A stretch of 55,768 nucleotides of DNA. It comes from Proteobacteria bacterium HN_bin10. GTDB lineage: Bacteria > Pseudomonadota > Alphaproteobacteria > Caulobacterales > Aquidulcibacteraceae. How positions within the stretch are numbered: position 1 is the stretch's first letter; every line of letters starts with the position of its first letter. A program made the translations under genes and the position numbers. Below, one piece after another: positions 43,237 through 51,708 of this stretch. Under the pieces are notes generated by a model. It did no database searches. It was not told where the DNA came from and saw nothing but the letters and a program-made list of their open reading frames with translations. Location of the stretch: contig LWDN01000041.1 of NCBI GenBank assembly GCA_002083515.1, forward strand, positions 40,965 through 96,732. Reading direction: 5' to 3'.

Positions 43237-44094
43237 TCAATGGAGATGTCTCAGTTTCTGGGGATTTCGCACGAGGTAGATCGCGGCGATTTTACCTTCG
43301 TTGGTGGCGATCGAAAGTGCCTGATCGAGTTCGCCGTCGCGATAGACCAGATAGCCCGGCGCGCCGTTGATCGCGCGCGGTTCAAAGCTGAAATGCGCGC
43401 CTGCAAACTTACGTGCCAGGCCCACAAGGAAGCGCGCCACCTTGTCGGCGCCTTGAATAACGTTGAGAGCCGCCAACTTGACCCCGCCGCCATCTCCAAA
43501 GGCGATGGCGTCCGCGCGTAGCAGTGCTGTGAGCTGCGCAAGGTCGCCGTTCGACACGGCCGCCATGAATGCAGCAAGCAGCGCCGCATGCTCGTCAGCG
43601 GGCGCGGGCGAGGCAGGGAGCGTGTCACGCACGGCTTTGCGCGCTCGCGACGCCAGCTGGCGGCAGGCGGCTTCGTTCTTGCCGAGCACTTGAGCAATCT
43701 CTCGGAAAGGCTTGTCGAACACGTCGTGCAATAGGAAAGTGGCGCGTTCCCCCGGCGATAGGCGATCAAGCGCCAGCAGAAATGCGAAGGACAGGTTGTC
43801 CGCCAGTTCGGCCTCCGCCTGCGGCGACAGCGCTTCCGCGTCAACGATGGGCTCCGGCAACCAGGGGCTGACATAGACCTCGCGTGTCGCACGGGCGCTT
43901 TTCAGGCGATCGAGACAAAGGCGCGTGACGGTTGTGACCAGAAACGCCTCCTCATTACGCACACCCTGCGCGCTGGCAAAGCGCAAGTAGGCGTCCTGCA
44001 AGACGTCCTCGGCATCGGCGCGACTGCCAAGCATGCGGTACGCAAGTCCCAGAAGCTTGCCGCGGTGGGGCGCGAGGGGGTCTCTCCCATTCAT
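43237..44094 (-). CDS. ECF41-type sigma factor with SnoaL-like extension
   Basis: 285 aa from the ATG at 44094, which overlaps the upstream CMD stop (ATGA). Sigma regions 2 and 4 are present (RMLGSRADAEDVLQDAYLRF, then LSPGERATFLLHDVFDKPFREIAQVLGKNEAACRQLASRAR). The linker carries WLPEP, and the C-terminal NTF2-like domain carries DGGG, both diagnostic of ECF41. In this group the extension replaces a classical anti-sigma factor. The promoter at 45031-45057 matches ECF41 specificity. Confidence 0.92.
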   Translation of the reverse strand: MNGRDPLAPHRGKLLGLAYRMLGSRADAEDVLQDAYLRFASAQGVRNEEAFLVTTVTRLCLDRLKSARATREVYVSPWLPEPIVDAEALSPQAEAELADNLSFAFLLALDRLSPGERATFLLHDVFDKPFREIAQVLGKNEAACRQLASRARKAVRDTLPASPAPADEHAALLAAFMAAVSNGDLAQLTALLRADAIAFGDGGGVKLAALNVIQGADKVARFLVGLARKFAGAHFSFEPRAINGAPGYLVYRDGELDQALSIATNEGKIAAIYLVRNPQKLRHLH

Positions 44095-44636
44095 GCCGCG
44101 CGTCTGACCAGGTCGATCGGTTTCTCGCCAATCATGATGCGCCGACATGCGTGAGCGTAACCAAGGCCCGCCTTGATCATTGGGAACACCCGCCCGACTT
44201 GCAGCGCGTAGGTGAGATCGATGAGGCCTTTCTCGCCCCATTGCGCACGCACCGCATCGCGGACCTCGTCTTCATGCGCAAGGCGACTGACGATTGCTTC
44301 AGCAAATCGAAAGCCAAGAATCGTGTCGGCGTTCATCGCATCCATGTTGCGAGTGAGTACGGCTTCGATCTGCGGCTCAGGCACGCGCGCATCGTACGCC
44401 ATGTTCACGACGAGCTGGGTGCAGGGTCCGCAATCCTCAGCCATCGCGCCAACGAGCTTGGCGGCGTAGTAGGCATCATTCGGCGCGGTTTCACGGTGCG
44501 AAGCCCCTTTGGTGAGCTCGTGGAGGCGCATGAAGGCCCGTGGCGAGGCCTTGAGAATGGCGCGCATATAGCTGACGTCGTAGTCGAACCGCTTCGAAAA
44601 GCGATCAAGCGCGCGCTCGGCAAAGAATCGTAGCAT
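44091..44636 (-). CDS. Carboxymuconolactone-decarboxylase-family protein
   Basis: 181 aa. The AhpD-like pair CGPC is at C69/C72 in AMAEDCGPCTQLVVN, and the family is otherwise helical. CMD-type proteins beside ECF41 genes are a known association (the COE group), and their physiological reaction is mostly unknown; alkylhydroperoxidase-like activity is possible. The start shares one base with the upstream stop (TGATG). Confidence 0.82.
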   Translation of the reverse strand: MLRFFAERALDRFSKRFDYDVSYMRAILKASPRAFMRLHELTKGASHRETAPNDAYYAAKLVGAMAEDCGPCTQLVVNMAYDARVPEPQIEAVLTRNMDAMNADTILGFRFAEAIVSRLAHEDEVRDAVRAQWGEKGLIDLTYALQVGRVFPMIKAGLGYAHACRRIMIGEKPIDLVRRAA

Positions 44637-45010
44637 CAGAACTCTCCCTTGGCTGGAAAGGTAATGGCAAGCCCAAGCAGCGCGGGCAGCGCTACCGCTC
44701 CTAGGTCAACCAAGAGGTGGTTGGCGTGCCCGTGCGTGGCGTCCCAAAGATGCACAAGCGCATGGAAAACGAGAAAACCCGATGCGCCAAACGCCGCGAG
44801 TTTCAGCCTTGGCCGCCAAGCGAAGGCGAGGAAGGTCAGGCCGCTCGCGAGAAACGCAAAGCCAATGTCGGCGACAAAATGCAGGTTGAACGGTCCGGTG
44901 TCCGCGGCTCCGGGGGTCCGCGTATACCAGGGGTAGGGCGCGAGCAGCATGGTCAGGCCATTGGCCCCGTGGAAAAGGCCCAAGAGAGCGGCGAGCATGC
45001 GGGTCGGCAC
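44636..45010 (-). CDS. Small membrane protein of the ECF41 operon
   Basis: 124 aa from a GTG with AGGAG 7 nt upstream, just inside the predicted leader. Four hydrophobic segments are present (LAALLGLFHGANGLTMLL, then HFVADIGFAFLASGLTFLAF, LAAFGASGFLVFHALVHLWD, and LLVDLGAVALPALLGLAI). Several histidines lie near membrane edges. No known function. First gene of the operon with CMD and ECF41. Confidence 0.7.
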   Translation of the reverse strand: MPTRMLAALLGLFHGANGLTMLLAPYPWYTRTPGAADTGPFNLHFVADIGFAFLASGLTFLAFAWRPRLKLAAFGASGFLVFHALVHLWDATHGHANHLLVDLGAVALPALLGLAITFPAKGEF

Positions 45011-45030
45011 ATCAATTCTCCTGAGGCCAA

Positions 45031-45057
45031 GACGAGCGAGGTGTGCTGTTTGTGACA
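45031..45057 (-). promoter_or_regulatory. ECF41-type promoter
   Basis: On the minus strand TGTCACA (45057-45051), 16 bp and CGTC (45034-45031) equal the published ECF41 promoter signature. It lies about 20 bp upstream of the GTG of the first operon gene, leaving a very short leader with only the ribosome-binding site. Confidence 0.75.
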
Positions 45058-45318
45058 AGGGCTCGGTACACAGGCGCCAGGGAGCCTCCAGCAAACCTGG
45101 CCCGGTTCAAGATTAGACCTGATTGCACCTTCAGCGGCCTAAACGAAACTCCCGAACCTCAGTGTGATCTTTCAAACGGCTCAGAGATGATGAGCCAACC
45201 CGCGAATGCTAGCGTGAGCGGCACGTAAAGATGATGGACTTGTGGCGTCACTCCAAACCCCAGTCCGAGATGGGCGCCGGAACAGCGCTGTCATTTGTAT
45301 GTTCGTTGGAGAATGGTC

Positions 45319-45959
45319 ATGGCGCGAGAAGCCGATTGGTATTTCGATTACATATCGCCTTATCCCTACCTGCAGATGTGGCGCTTTTCGACATTGCCGC
45401 CGGACTTGACCATTCGTGCGCGCCCGGTTCTGTTTGCGGCCTTGCTTGATCATTGGGGGCATAAGGGTCCGGCTGAGATACCAAGGAAGATGCGCCAGAC
45501 GTATTTCTACACGCGCTGGATCGCCGAAGCGCGCGGTCTCGATTTCGTGGGGCCAAGGCGCCACCCCTTCAATCCATTGGCTCTGTTGCGCCTGACGATT
45601 GCGGCGGGTTCTACGCTCGTCGCAGCGAAGACCATTTACGAGCACATCTGGGGGCAGGGGAAGACGCGGAGGCGCCGGAGACGCTTGCAGCTCTCGGCGC
45701 AGCACTCGGCATTGATCTCGAAAAAGCGCTTGCCAGCACAGCGGTGAAAGCCGCACCGCGCGCAAAAACAGACGAAGCGATCATGCGGGGCGTCTTCGGC
45801 GTGCCCACGTTCTGTTATGGCGATGAATTGTTCTGGGGCGATGACGCAACGCCGTTGTTCGGCGCCTTCTTGAACGATGAGGATATGTTCACACGACAAC
45901 CTTATGCGGGTATCGACCAGGTTCAAGCTTCTGCTGAGCGGACGGTCAAGAAGTCTTGA
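45319..45959 (+). pseudogene. DsbA-family isomerase (NahD-like), frameshifted
   Basis: The first frame starts at 45319 (MAREADWYFDYISPYPYLQ, then PVLFAALLDHWGHKGPAEIP, then IAAGSTLVAAKTIYEHIWGQG), typical of 2-hydroxychromene-2-carboxylate isomerases with the SPYPYL site. Near 45653-45662 (runs of G) the frame changes. The second frame continues DAEAPETLAALGAALGIDLEKAL, then AIMRGVFGVPTFCYGDELFWGDD. One base is gained or lost. It may be a recent mutation or a sequencing error, as both halves are well conserved. Confidence 0.72.
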
Positions 45960-46408
45960 GAGGCGCCTTGGCCGCGAGCGGCATCTCCAATCGCCGTTGA
46001 GCATCTCGTTATGAAGTCGTGGATCGCGGCGTGGTTGCCGCATCTTCTGCGCGCGATAGCGCCGACGGGTACAAGCTTAATTGTTATCGGCCTAAGACCA
46101 CGACGCTTCACCAAGTGTTCGCCCATGGTCTCCGCGAGCCTTGAGCAGCGGCCGGCGCCGGGCCGTGGGCGGAGCTTCCCGCAGCGCCAAACGTTCTTGG
46201 CCTGCTCTGCCAATTGGTATCGTGAGGCATTGCCGGACTCCAAGAGCGCGATGCGCGAGCGATATAGGGCGCCCGCTTTCCAGCTTTCCGAGTCTCGTAG
46301 TGCTCTCAGCGGGTTCACGCGCACCGCGATGGCACGCAAGACCGACAGAGCGCGAACCCGGAAATCGGATTCCTAACGAGCTATTATCCACGACCCACCG
46401 CGCGTGTG
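45960..46408. other. Intergenic stretch, no recognised gene
   Basis: Open frames exist on both strands (for example 46011-46376 plus), but none has a recognised domain or convincing start. Repeated stops in the alternatives suggest a degraded region. Confidence 0.4.
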
Positions 46409-47137
46409 CTAGTCTTGGTCGGCTTCTGGATAGTGTTCGTTGTTTTCCGCGCCGATGTGAGCGTTAAATGCGGGTTGTTGCGCCATCAGCGCGAGGCTGA
46501 CGCTGGCGCCTACCGTTAGCGCGCCGATGAAGGCCACAAATCCGGCCCGCTTTGCGTTCTCGCCTGGCTCATCGGCGCGGCGGCGCTTTGAGCCGGTGAT
46601 CATCGCGGGCAAGAGCGCGTCCCGGGCTTTAACAGATTCCACCACGACGCCGAGCACGTGGATCACGACCAAACCCTGCAGCACGCGAAACAGAACCTCG
46701 TGAAGCTCTGAGAGCTCCAGACCCCAAAGGCCAACGAAGGGACCGGCATTGTTTTCCTCGCCACTGAATAGCCCGGTGACCACGACGCCAGCGACGACGG
46801 CGAGCAGCAAGAACACCGCGACGCCGCCAAGTGGGTTGTGGCCGAGATGGCGCTTGGGGTCTTGAGAGAGAAGATCGCGGACATGGGCGATGATGGCGGC
46901 GGGACCGGCGGCGAAGTCGGCAAAGCGCGCGTGCTCGCCGCCCATGAAACCCCAGATCACGCGAAAGACGATGAGCCCCGCAATTGTCTCGCCAGCATAG
47001 CGATGAATCTGGGCGGCCGCACCTTCCTCTTCGCCGGTGAACCAGGCGACGATCACGAGTGCGAGCAAGCTCCAATGAAAGAGGCGTGTGGGCAGGTCCC
47101 AGACATGAACCTCGCGCTCGCTTGACTGCTCAGACAT
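46409..47137 (-). CDS. Cytochrome b561-type di-heme membrane protein
   Basis: 242 aa from the ATG at 47137 with GGAGG upstream. It has VWDLPTRLFHWSLLALVIVAW, then QIHRYAGETIAGLIVFRVIWGF, and HEVLFRVLQGLVVIHVLGVVVES, with histidines in helices that fit heme ligands of the Ni-hydrogenase/b561 family. It ends with a short, acidic periplasmic tail. It is an electron carrier in the inner membrane, possibly for a PepSY-linked reductase. It is 14 bp after the outer-membrane gene. Confidence 0.85.
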   Translation of the reverse strand: MSEQSSEREVHVWDLPTRLFHWSLLALVIVAWFTGEEEGAAAQIHRYAGETIAGLIVFRVIWGFMGGEHARFADFAAGPAAIIAHVRDLLSQDPKRHLGHNPLGGVAVFLLLAVVAGVVVTGLFSGEENNAGPFVGLWGLELSELHEVLFRVLQGLVVIHVLGVVVESVKARDALLPAMITGSKRRRADEPGENAKRAGFVAFIGALTVGASVSLALMAQQPAFNAHIGAENNEHYPEADQD

Positions 47138-47151
47138 AGCTTGCGCCTCCT

Positions 47152-47841
47152 TCAGCGTTCGAGTTCGAGCGTGAGACGGAATTGGCCATCCGCCTGGGCG
47201 TCGTCGAGCCCGGCTAGGTAGCCTGCCGCGATGCTGGCTTCGCCAAACCGGAAACTGGCGCGCGGTCCCCAATAATGGGCGTGCGCCTCTGGCTCGCCAA
47301 AGCCTTCAACACATAGCGCCCAACGCTCATTCGCCCGCCACATTGCACGCGCGGCGTAGCCGTATTCCCAGTCGTCGGGTGCGCCATCGCCGACATGGCG
47401 CTCGGCGACAAGATTGACGCGCGTGGTCCACGGCCCCGCGCGCCGCTCGGCCAGTAGCTTGAGCTCGATCGCGTGGTCGCGTCCGTTCTGTCCGAACGCG
47501 TATTCCGCGTAACCGCCGAAATGCACCGGCCAGGACCGGGTGGCGCTGAAGTCGAACACGTTCTCAATAGCGACCGAGGTAAGTTCCGTCGAAGCGCCTG
47601 GCATGTCGGCGGTCTGGATGACAAAAGCTGGCCGCCACCAATCGGTGAAGGCGTAACCCGCTTCAGCGCGGTGCAGCACCGCGCCATCCAAGGCCCCGCC
47701 ATTGAAGACGGCGCCGCGATACTCAAGCTCGCTTTCGCCCCGCTCTACTGTCGGCCCGTAGACAGTTGATGTGCCGCCAGGTTCGGCATCGGCCGATGTT
47801 GTATAGAGCGCGCAAAGCAGCGCTATCGCATGTCTGTGCAT
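47152..47841 (-). CDS. Outer-membrane-barrel-like exported protein
   Basis: 229 aa from the ATG at 47841. It has a short signal peptide (ALLCALYTTSADA). The rest alternates hydrophobic and polar residues (AEAGYAFTDWWRPAFVIQ, then HFGGYAEYAFGQNG, then RANERWALCVEGFGE) and ends FRLTLELER, suggesting a small beta-barrel. No known family is recognised. It is the middle gene between PepSY and cytochrome b561. Confidence 0.62.
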   Translation of the reverse strand: MHRHAIALLCALYTTSADAEPGGTSTVYGPTVERGESELEYRGAVFNGGALDGAVLHRAEAGYAFTDWWRPAFVIQTADMPGASTELTSVAIENVFDFSATRSWPVHFGGYAEYAFGQNGRDHAIELKLLAERRAGPWTTRVNLVAERHVGDGAPDDWEYGYAARAMWRANERWALCVEGFGEPEAHAHYWGPRASFRFGEASIAAGYLAGLDDAQADGQFRLTLELER

Positions 47842-47866
47842 GAGATTTCCCCCGCTCTTGCTTGCC

Positions 47867-48181
47867 TTAGCTCCGGCGACCACGACGGCCGCGATCGTCA
47901 TCGCCGCCGCGTGAGCAATCGTCGTCGCGCTCACGCCGCAACACGTTCCCGGTGCGCGGATCGAGGTGCATCTCCATGCAGAGGCCGGCGCGGTCGTAGC
48001 CCTTCACTTCAACGGAGTTGGGGTAGCGTTCGATCTCCACGACGCGAAAACCGTCGGCCGCAAGGCGCTGCTCGATGACGCTGAAAGACAGCGGCGCGCC
48101 GGCCGGTTGAGTCTGTGCCGAGGCGAGGCTTGGCGCCGAAAGACCGATGCTGGCGGCGATGATGATGGCGCGAATATTCAT
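47867..48181 (-). CDS. Periplasmic PepSY-domain protein
   Basis: 104 aa. A signal peptide (IRAIIIAASIGLSAPSLASAQ) precedes one PepSY unit (FSVIEQRLAADGFRVVEIERYPNSVEVKGYDRAGLCMEMHLDPRTGNVLRRE). The C-terminus is a run of Asp and Arg. PepSY domains often regulate or present ligands to membrane sensors. It is divergent from a second PepSY gene across a symmetric operator and heads the operon with the outer-membrane and cytochrome b561 genes. Confidence 0.8.
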   Translation of the reverse strand: MNIRAIIIAASIGLSAPSLASAQTQPAGAPLSFSVIEQRLAADGFRVVEIERYPNSVEVKGYDRAGLCMEMHLDPRTGNVLRRERDDDCSRGGDDDRGRRGRRS

Positions 48182-48244
48182 GATCTGACTCCCTCGTGAA
48201 TGGCCCGTTCAGCGCCGGGTCACGCGACCTCTTGCGCCAATGCC

Positions 48245-48285
48245 GCTGACGGCCCCGTGACGGCCGGTGTCAGCGTGGCGTCAGC
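48245..48285. promoter_or_regulatory. Symmetric operator with 11-bp-spaced repeats
   Basis: GCTGAC (48245-48250) and CGTGAC (48256-48261) repeat 11 bp apart on one side. GTCAGC (48269-48274) and GTCAGC (48280-48285) repeat 11 bp apart on the other. The whole 41-bp site is symmetric about 48265. Tandem 11-bp half sites suit OmpR/PhoB-type dimers, so the response regulator encoded at 48646 is the probable ligand, acting on both divergent operons. Confidence 0.65.
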
Positions 48286-48313
48286 TTCGGTTGGGCAGGG
48301 TAGAAGGTCAGCT

Positions 48314-48646
48314 ATGCGCCCGGATCGCCGCCTCCTCGTTCTCGCCGTCTTCGCGACGGCGCTCGCCCCGGCCGAGGCGCTGGCGCGCCGGGGGCGCGGG
48401 CGTGGTCGCGGCGGAGACCATGATGATGCGCGGGAAGCGTATGAGCATGGCGAGGCGCTGCCGCTCGCCCAGATACTTCCCCAGGCGCTCAGAACTGTTC
48501 CGGGCGAAGTCCTGGAAGTCGAACTCGAACGCGAGCACGGACGGCTCGTCTATGAGATTGAGATCCTTGCGCGGAACGGCCGGGTCCGCAAAGTAATCCT
48601 GGACGCGCGCACGGGCGCGGTCCTTGGTGTGGAAGACGAGCACTGA
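48314..48646 (+). CDS. PepSY-domain protein of the two-component operon
   Basis: 110 aa from the ATG at 48314 with AAGG upstream. A signal peptide (LLVLAVFATALAPAEALA) is followed by an Arg/Gly-rich linker with DHDD. A PepSY unit follows (LAQILPQALRTVPGEVLEVELEREHGRLVYEIEILARNGRVRKVILDARTGAVLG). It probably modulates the sensor kinase at the periplasmic side. It shares one base with the response regulator start (TGATG). Confidence 0.8.
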   Translation: MRPDRRLLVLAVFATALAPAEALARRGRGRGRGGDHDDAREAYEHGEALPLAQILPQALRTVPGEVLEVELEREHGRLVYEIEILARNGRVRKVILDARTGAVLGVEDEH

Positions 48647-49305
48647 TGCGGGTTCTGCTGGTCGAGGACGATGCCGACATCGCCGCCGACGTGGGCCGCG
48701 CGCTCACGGCTGCGGGGTTTCTGGTTGAGTGCGCTGGCGATGGCGAAGCGGCCTGGTTCATGGGCGACACTGAGGACTTCGACGCTGTCGTCCTTGACTT
48801 GGGGCTACCGAAACTCGATGGGCTGAGCGTGTTGAAGAAGTGGCGTGCGTCCGGACGCGCCTTTCCAGTGCTCATCCTTTCCGCGCGCGGCGCCTGGACA
48901 GAAAAAGTCGACGGCATCGAGGCAGGCGCCGATGACTATCTCGGCAAGCCGTTTGAGCTGGGCGAACTCACCGCCCGTGTGCGCGCCTTGGTGCGGCGCG
49001 CTGGCGGCCATGCAGCGCCGGTTCTGATCATTGGCAGGGTGTCGCTCGATACAAGGCGCATGAGCGTGACGGTGGACGGCGTGCAGCACAAGATTTCGCC
49101 TCTGGAATACCGCATGCTCGACTATCTCGCCCATCAGCGCAGTCGCGTCGTGCCAGCGGGCGAACTCGCCGAACATTTGCATGGCGCCGATGGGGCCGCA
49201 GACGCCAATGCCATAGAGGCGCTCATAGCCCGCGTGCGGCGCAAGCTCGGCGCGGACATCATCGAAACCCGCCGGGGCTTTGGCTACACGCTGAGCGAAA
49301 CATGA
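48646..49305 (+). CDS. Response regulator, OmpR/PhoB family
   Basis: 219 aa. The receiver domain has acidic D9/D10, phosphoacceptor D51 in VVLDLGLPKLDG and the conserved K near 100 in YLGKPFELGEL. A winged-helix DNA-binding domain follows (ISPLEYRMLDYLAHQRSRVVPAGELAEHL, then VRRKLGADIIETRRGFGYTL). It overlaps the kinase gene by ATGA. It most likely binds the symmetric operator at 48245-48285. Confidence 0.92.
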   Translation: MRVLLVEDDADIAADVGRALTAAGFLVECAGDGEAAWFMGDTEDFDAVVLDLGLPKLDGLSVLKKWRASGRAFPVLILSARGAWTEKVDGIEAGADDYLGKPFELGELTARVRALVRRAGGHAAPVLIIGRVSLDTRRMSVTVDGVQHKISPLEYRMLDYLAHQRSRVVPAGELAEHLHGADGAADANAIEALIARVRRKLGADIIETRRGFGYTLSET

Positions 49306-50645
49306 TCGCGCGTTCGCTGCGCTGGCGTCTGCTCGTGGGCGCGGCGGGCGCCATCTTCGCCGCGCTTGCGCTGGCATGGCTTGCCATGAGCTACCTCTTT
49401 GAAGCGCACGTTGAGCGCCGCGTTGAGGCCGATCTCATCCAGCATGGCCGCGAATTGGTCGCCGGTCTTTCACGCGACGCCGCGGGCGTTCTGATCGTCG
49501 ATCCCGCTCCCTACGACCCGCGCTTCGAGCGGCCGTCAAGCGGGCTCTATTGGCAAGTCTCGCAGGGCGACACAACCCTGCGGTCACGCTCGCTCTGGGA
49601 TGAAGCCATGGCGCCGAACGAAAGCCTGAACGCCAGCGACTGGACCACGGGCGATGTCGCGGGCCCGTTTGCGCAAAAGCTCGTGTTCGTTGGGCGGCGC
49701 GTATCGCTGGGCGAAGCGGGCGCGCCCATCCAGGTGATGCTGGGCGCCGACCATGCCGCTGTCACGGCGGCGCGCGGGGAGTTCGCACGCGATCTCGCGC
49801 TCTTCCTTGGCCTTTTGTGGGTAGTGCTGTCCGCGGCCACCTTGGTTCAGGTGCAGCTTGGGCTCAAGCCGCTCGACGATGTGTGCGCCGCGCTGTCGGA
49901 AATGCAAGGGCACGCTGGTGTGCGCTTGGAGACCGAAGACTATCCCACCGAAGCCGAGCCGCTCGCACAGGCGATCAATGCGCTCGCCGACGCCAGGCAG
50001 CGTGATACCGAGCAAGCGCGCCGCCGCGCGAGTGATCTTGCGCATTCTCTCAAGACACCGCTTGCAGCACTTGCCGCGCAAAGCCGGCGCGCGCGAGAGG
50101 CAGGCGCGACCGATGCCGCCGATGGCCTTGACCGCGCCATCGAGGCGGCTCGATGCGCCGTGGAGCGCGAGCTTGCGCGCACGCGCATGGCTGCTGAACA
50201 AGACGCAGCCCATGCGCCAGCCGGTCCCGTCATCGATCGCCTCGTCGCCGTTGTCGAAAGGACCGAGGCCGGTCAGAAGCTGATTTTTGAGAACACGCTA
50301 GGAAACACAGTCCTCCCGTTGAGCGAGACCGCGTTAATGGAACTCGCGGGGCCGTTGCTGGAAAACGCCGCGCGCTTCGCGCGCGCCCATGTGCGTGTCA
50401 AAGGCGATGAACATCATCTTTGCATAGAGGACGACGGCCCTGGACTCTCGGAGAGGCAAGCCGCCGAGGCGCTTCGGCACGGCAAGCGTCTCGATGAGCG
50501 CGCCGCAGGACACGGATTGGGCCTTGCGATCGCGCGCGACGTTGCCGAGATGAGTGGCGGTGTGCTGGCCTTAGAGCGATCCACGCTTGGGGGTCTACGC
50601 GCTGGAATTCGTTGGGCGCCGAACCGACCTGCGCTCAGAGCGTGA
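49302..50645 (+). CDS. Sensor histidine kinase (PhoQ/QseC-like layout)
   Basis: 447 aa. One membrane helix lies near residues 9-31, a periplasmic domain spans about 32-165 and a second helix 168-188. The HisKA motif is RASDLAHSLKTPLAAL with H248, and the ATPase N-box is LAGPLLENAARF, followed by EDDGPGLSE and GHGLGLAIARD. HisKA then phosphorylates the partner regulator. PepSY proteins encoded on both sides suggest a periplasmic signal, perhaps metal or envelope stress. Confidence 0.9.
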   Translation: MIARSLRWRLLVGAAGAIFAALALAWLAMSYLFEAHVERRVEADLIQHGRELVAGLSRDAAGVLIVDPAPYDPRFERPSSGLYWQVSQGDTTLRSRSLWDEAMAPNESLNASDWTTGDVAGPFAQKLVFVGRRVSLGEAGAPIQVMLGADHAAVTAARGEFARDLALFLGLLWVVLSAATLVQVQLGLKPLDDVCAALSEMQGHAGVRLETEDYPTEAEPLAQAINALADARQRDTEQARRRASDLAHSLKTPLAALAAQSRRAREAGATDAADGLDRAIEAARCAVERELARTRMAAEQDAAHAPAGPVIDRLVAVVERTEAGQKLIFENTLGNTVLPLSETALMELAGPLLENAARFARAHVRVKGDEHHLCIEDDGPGLSERQAAEALRHGKRLDERAAGHGLGLAIARDVAEMSGGVLALERSTLGGLRAGIRWAPNRPALRA

Positions 50646-50697
50646 CAACGCACAATCATGCAAGATCAAATTTTGGTTTCGGTCTGTGACAGACAAG

Positions 50698-51567
50698 CTA
50701 GTGCAAGGCACGCCGATAGGCGCGCGGGTTGAGGCCCACGATCTCGGAGAACGTGCGCGAGAATTGGCTTGCGGTGTTGAACCCCGTCAGCTGCGCCACC
50801 GCCGAAATCGGCAGCGTCGTGTCCCGTAGGAGGAGCTTGGCGCGCTCCGTGCGCTCTTCGAGTACGAATTTATAGGGCGACTTGCCGGTCGCTTTCTTAA
50901 ACTGGCGCGTGAAGTGGAACACGCTTTGGCCGGCGATCGCGGCCATCTCGGCGACACAGACATCATTGGCGATGTTTGCACGCACAAACTCTCTCACAGC
51001 ATCAAGTTGACGCGCCGTGAGATTGGCGCCCTCACTTGTGGTCCGAGCCAGGGCGCACATGAGTTCTAAACCGGCCACGATCATCAGTGAATCGCTCATG
51101 GCTTTGGAAACGTGCGTCCGCGCCCGAGCGAACTCGCCAAGGCGGCAAAGGCACTGGGTTAGGGCCCGGTCCCGAAAATAGATGACGGGCTGAAGGTCGC
51201 GGTCCTTTGGAGGGACCTCCAGTTGGTCGAGCAACCAGTCTTGATCGAAATAGAGCGCCACGAATGAGTTGCCCTGCCGGGCCGGCTCGCCCCAACCGCT
51301 CACGCGAACGCCGCGCGGAAGAAAGGTCAACCGCTCGCGCATGTCCAATAGGTTTGTTGGAGCGATATCGTCGCCCGCCATGATGCCGTCGTTCACGACG
51401 ATGTCGTGCAGGGCGAGATAGGCGCTCGCTCCTGACCACACAAAGTCATAGCCGGGACCCTCGGGAGTGAACATGTGCTCGACCGTGAACGGGAGGGTGC
51501 GAATACTTGCTCGGTCGGGACTGAGAGAATCGTTTCTGGAGGTAAGGTCGATTGTGGATTGTGCCAT
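50698..51567 (-). CDS. AraC-family regulator
   Basis: 289 aa from the ATG at 51567; earlier in-frame starts are possible. The C-terminal double helix-turn-helix is clear (CVAEMAAIAGQSVFHFTRQFKKATGKSPYKF, then ISAVAQLTGFNTASQFSRTFSEIVGLNPRAYRR). The N-terminal part is an effector domain of unknown ligand. It is divergent from the diguanylate cyclase gene, with 141 bp between the starts. Confidence 0.85.
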   Translation of the reverse strand: MAQSTIDLTSRNDSLSPDRASIRTLPFTVEHMFTPEGPGYDFVWSGASAYLALHDIVVNDGIMAGDDIAPTNLLDMRERLTFLPRGVRVSGWGEPARQGNSFVALYFDQDWLLDQLEVPPKDRDLQPVIYFRDRALTQCLCRLGEFARARTHVSKAMSDSLMIVAGLELMCALARTTSEGANLTARQLDAVREFVRANIANDVCVAEMAAIAGQSVFHFTRQFKKATGKSPYKFVLEERTERAKLLLRDTTLPISAVAQLTGFNTASQFSRTFSEIVGLNPRAYRRALH

Positions 51568-51708
51568 GAGGCTACAGGGGCTCCTTCCAAGAGGTGCGCA
51601 GGAAAGTGCCATTGAAGCAATAAACGACAAATTAACCCGCGCGAAATACACCGGGCTTGCGGAGGCGTGGACGCCGGACGCCGGACGCCGTCGAGCGGAG
51701 CGTGGGAC

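Noticed and set aside
46011..46376. Plus-strand 121-codon frame
   Set aside because: No domain, no good start signal, and open frames on the other strand as well; likely degraded DNA.
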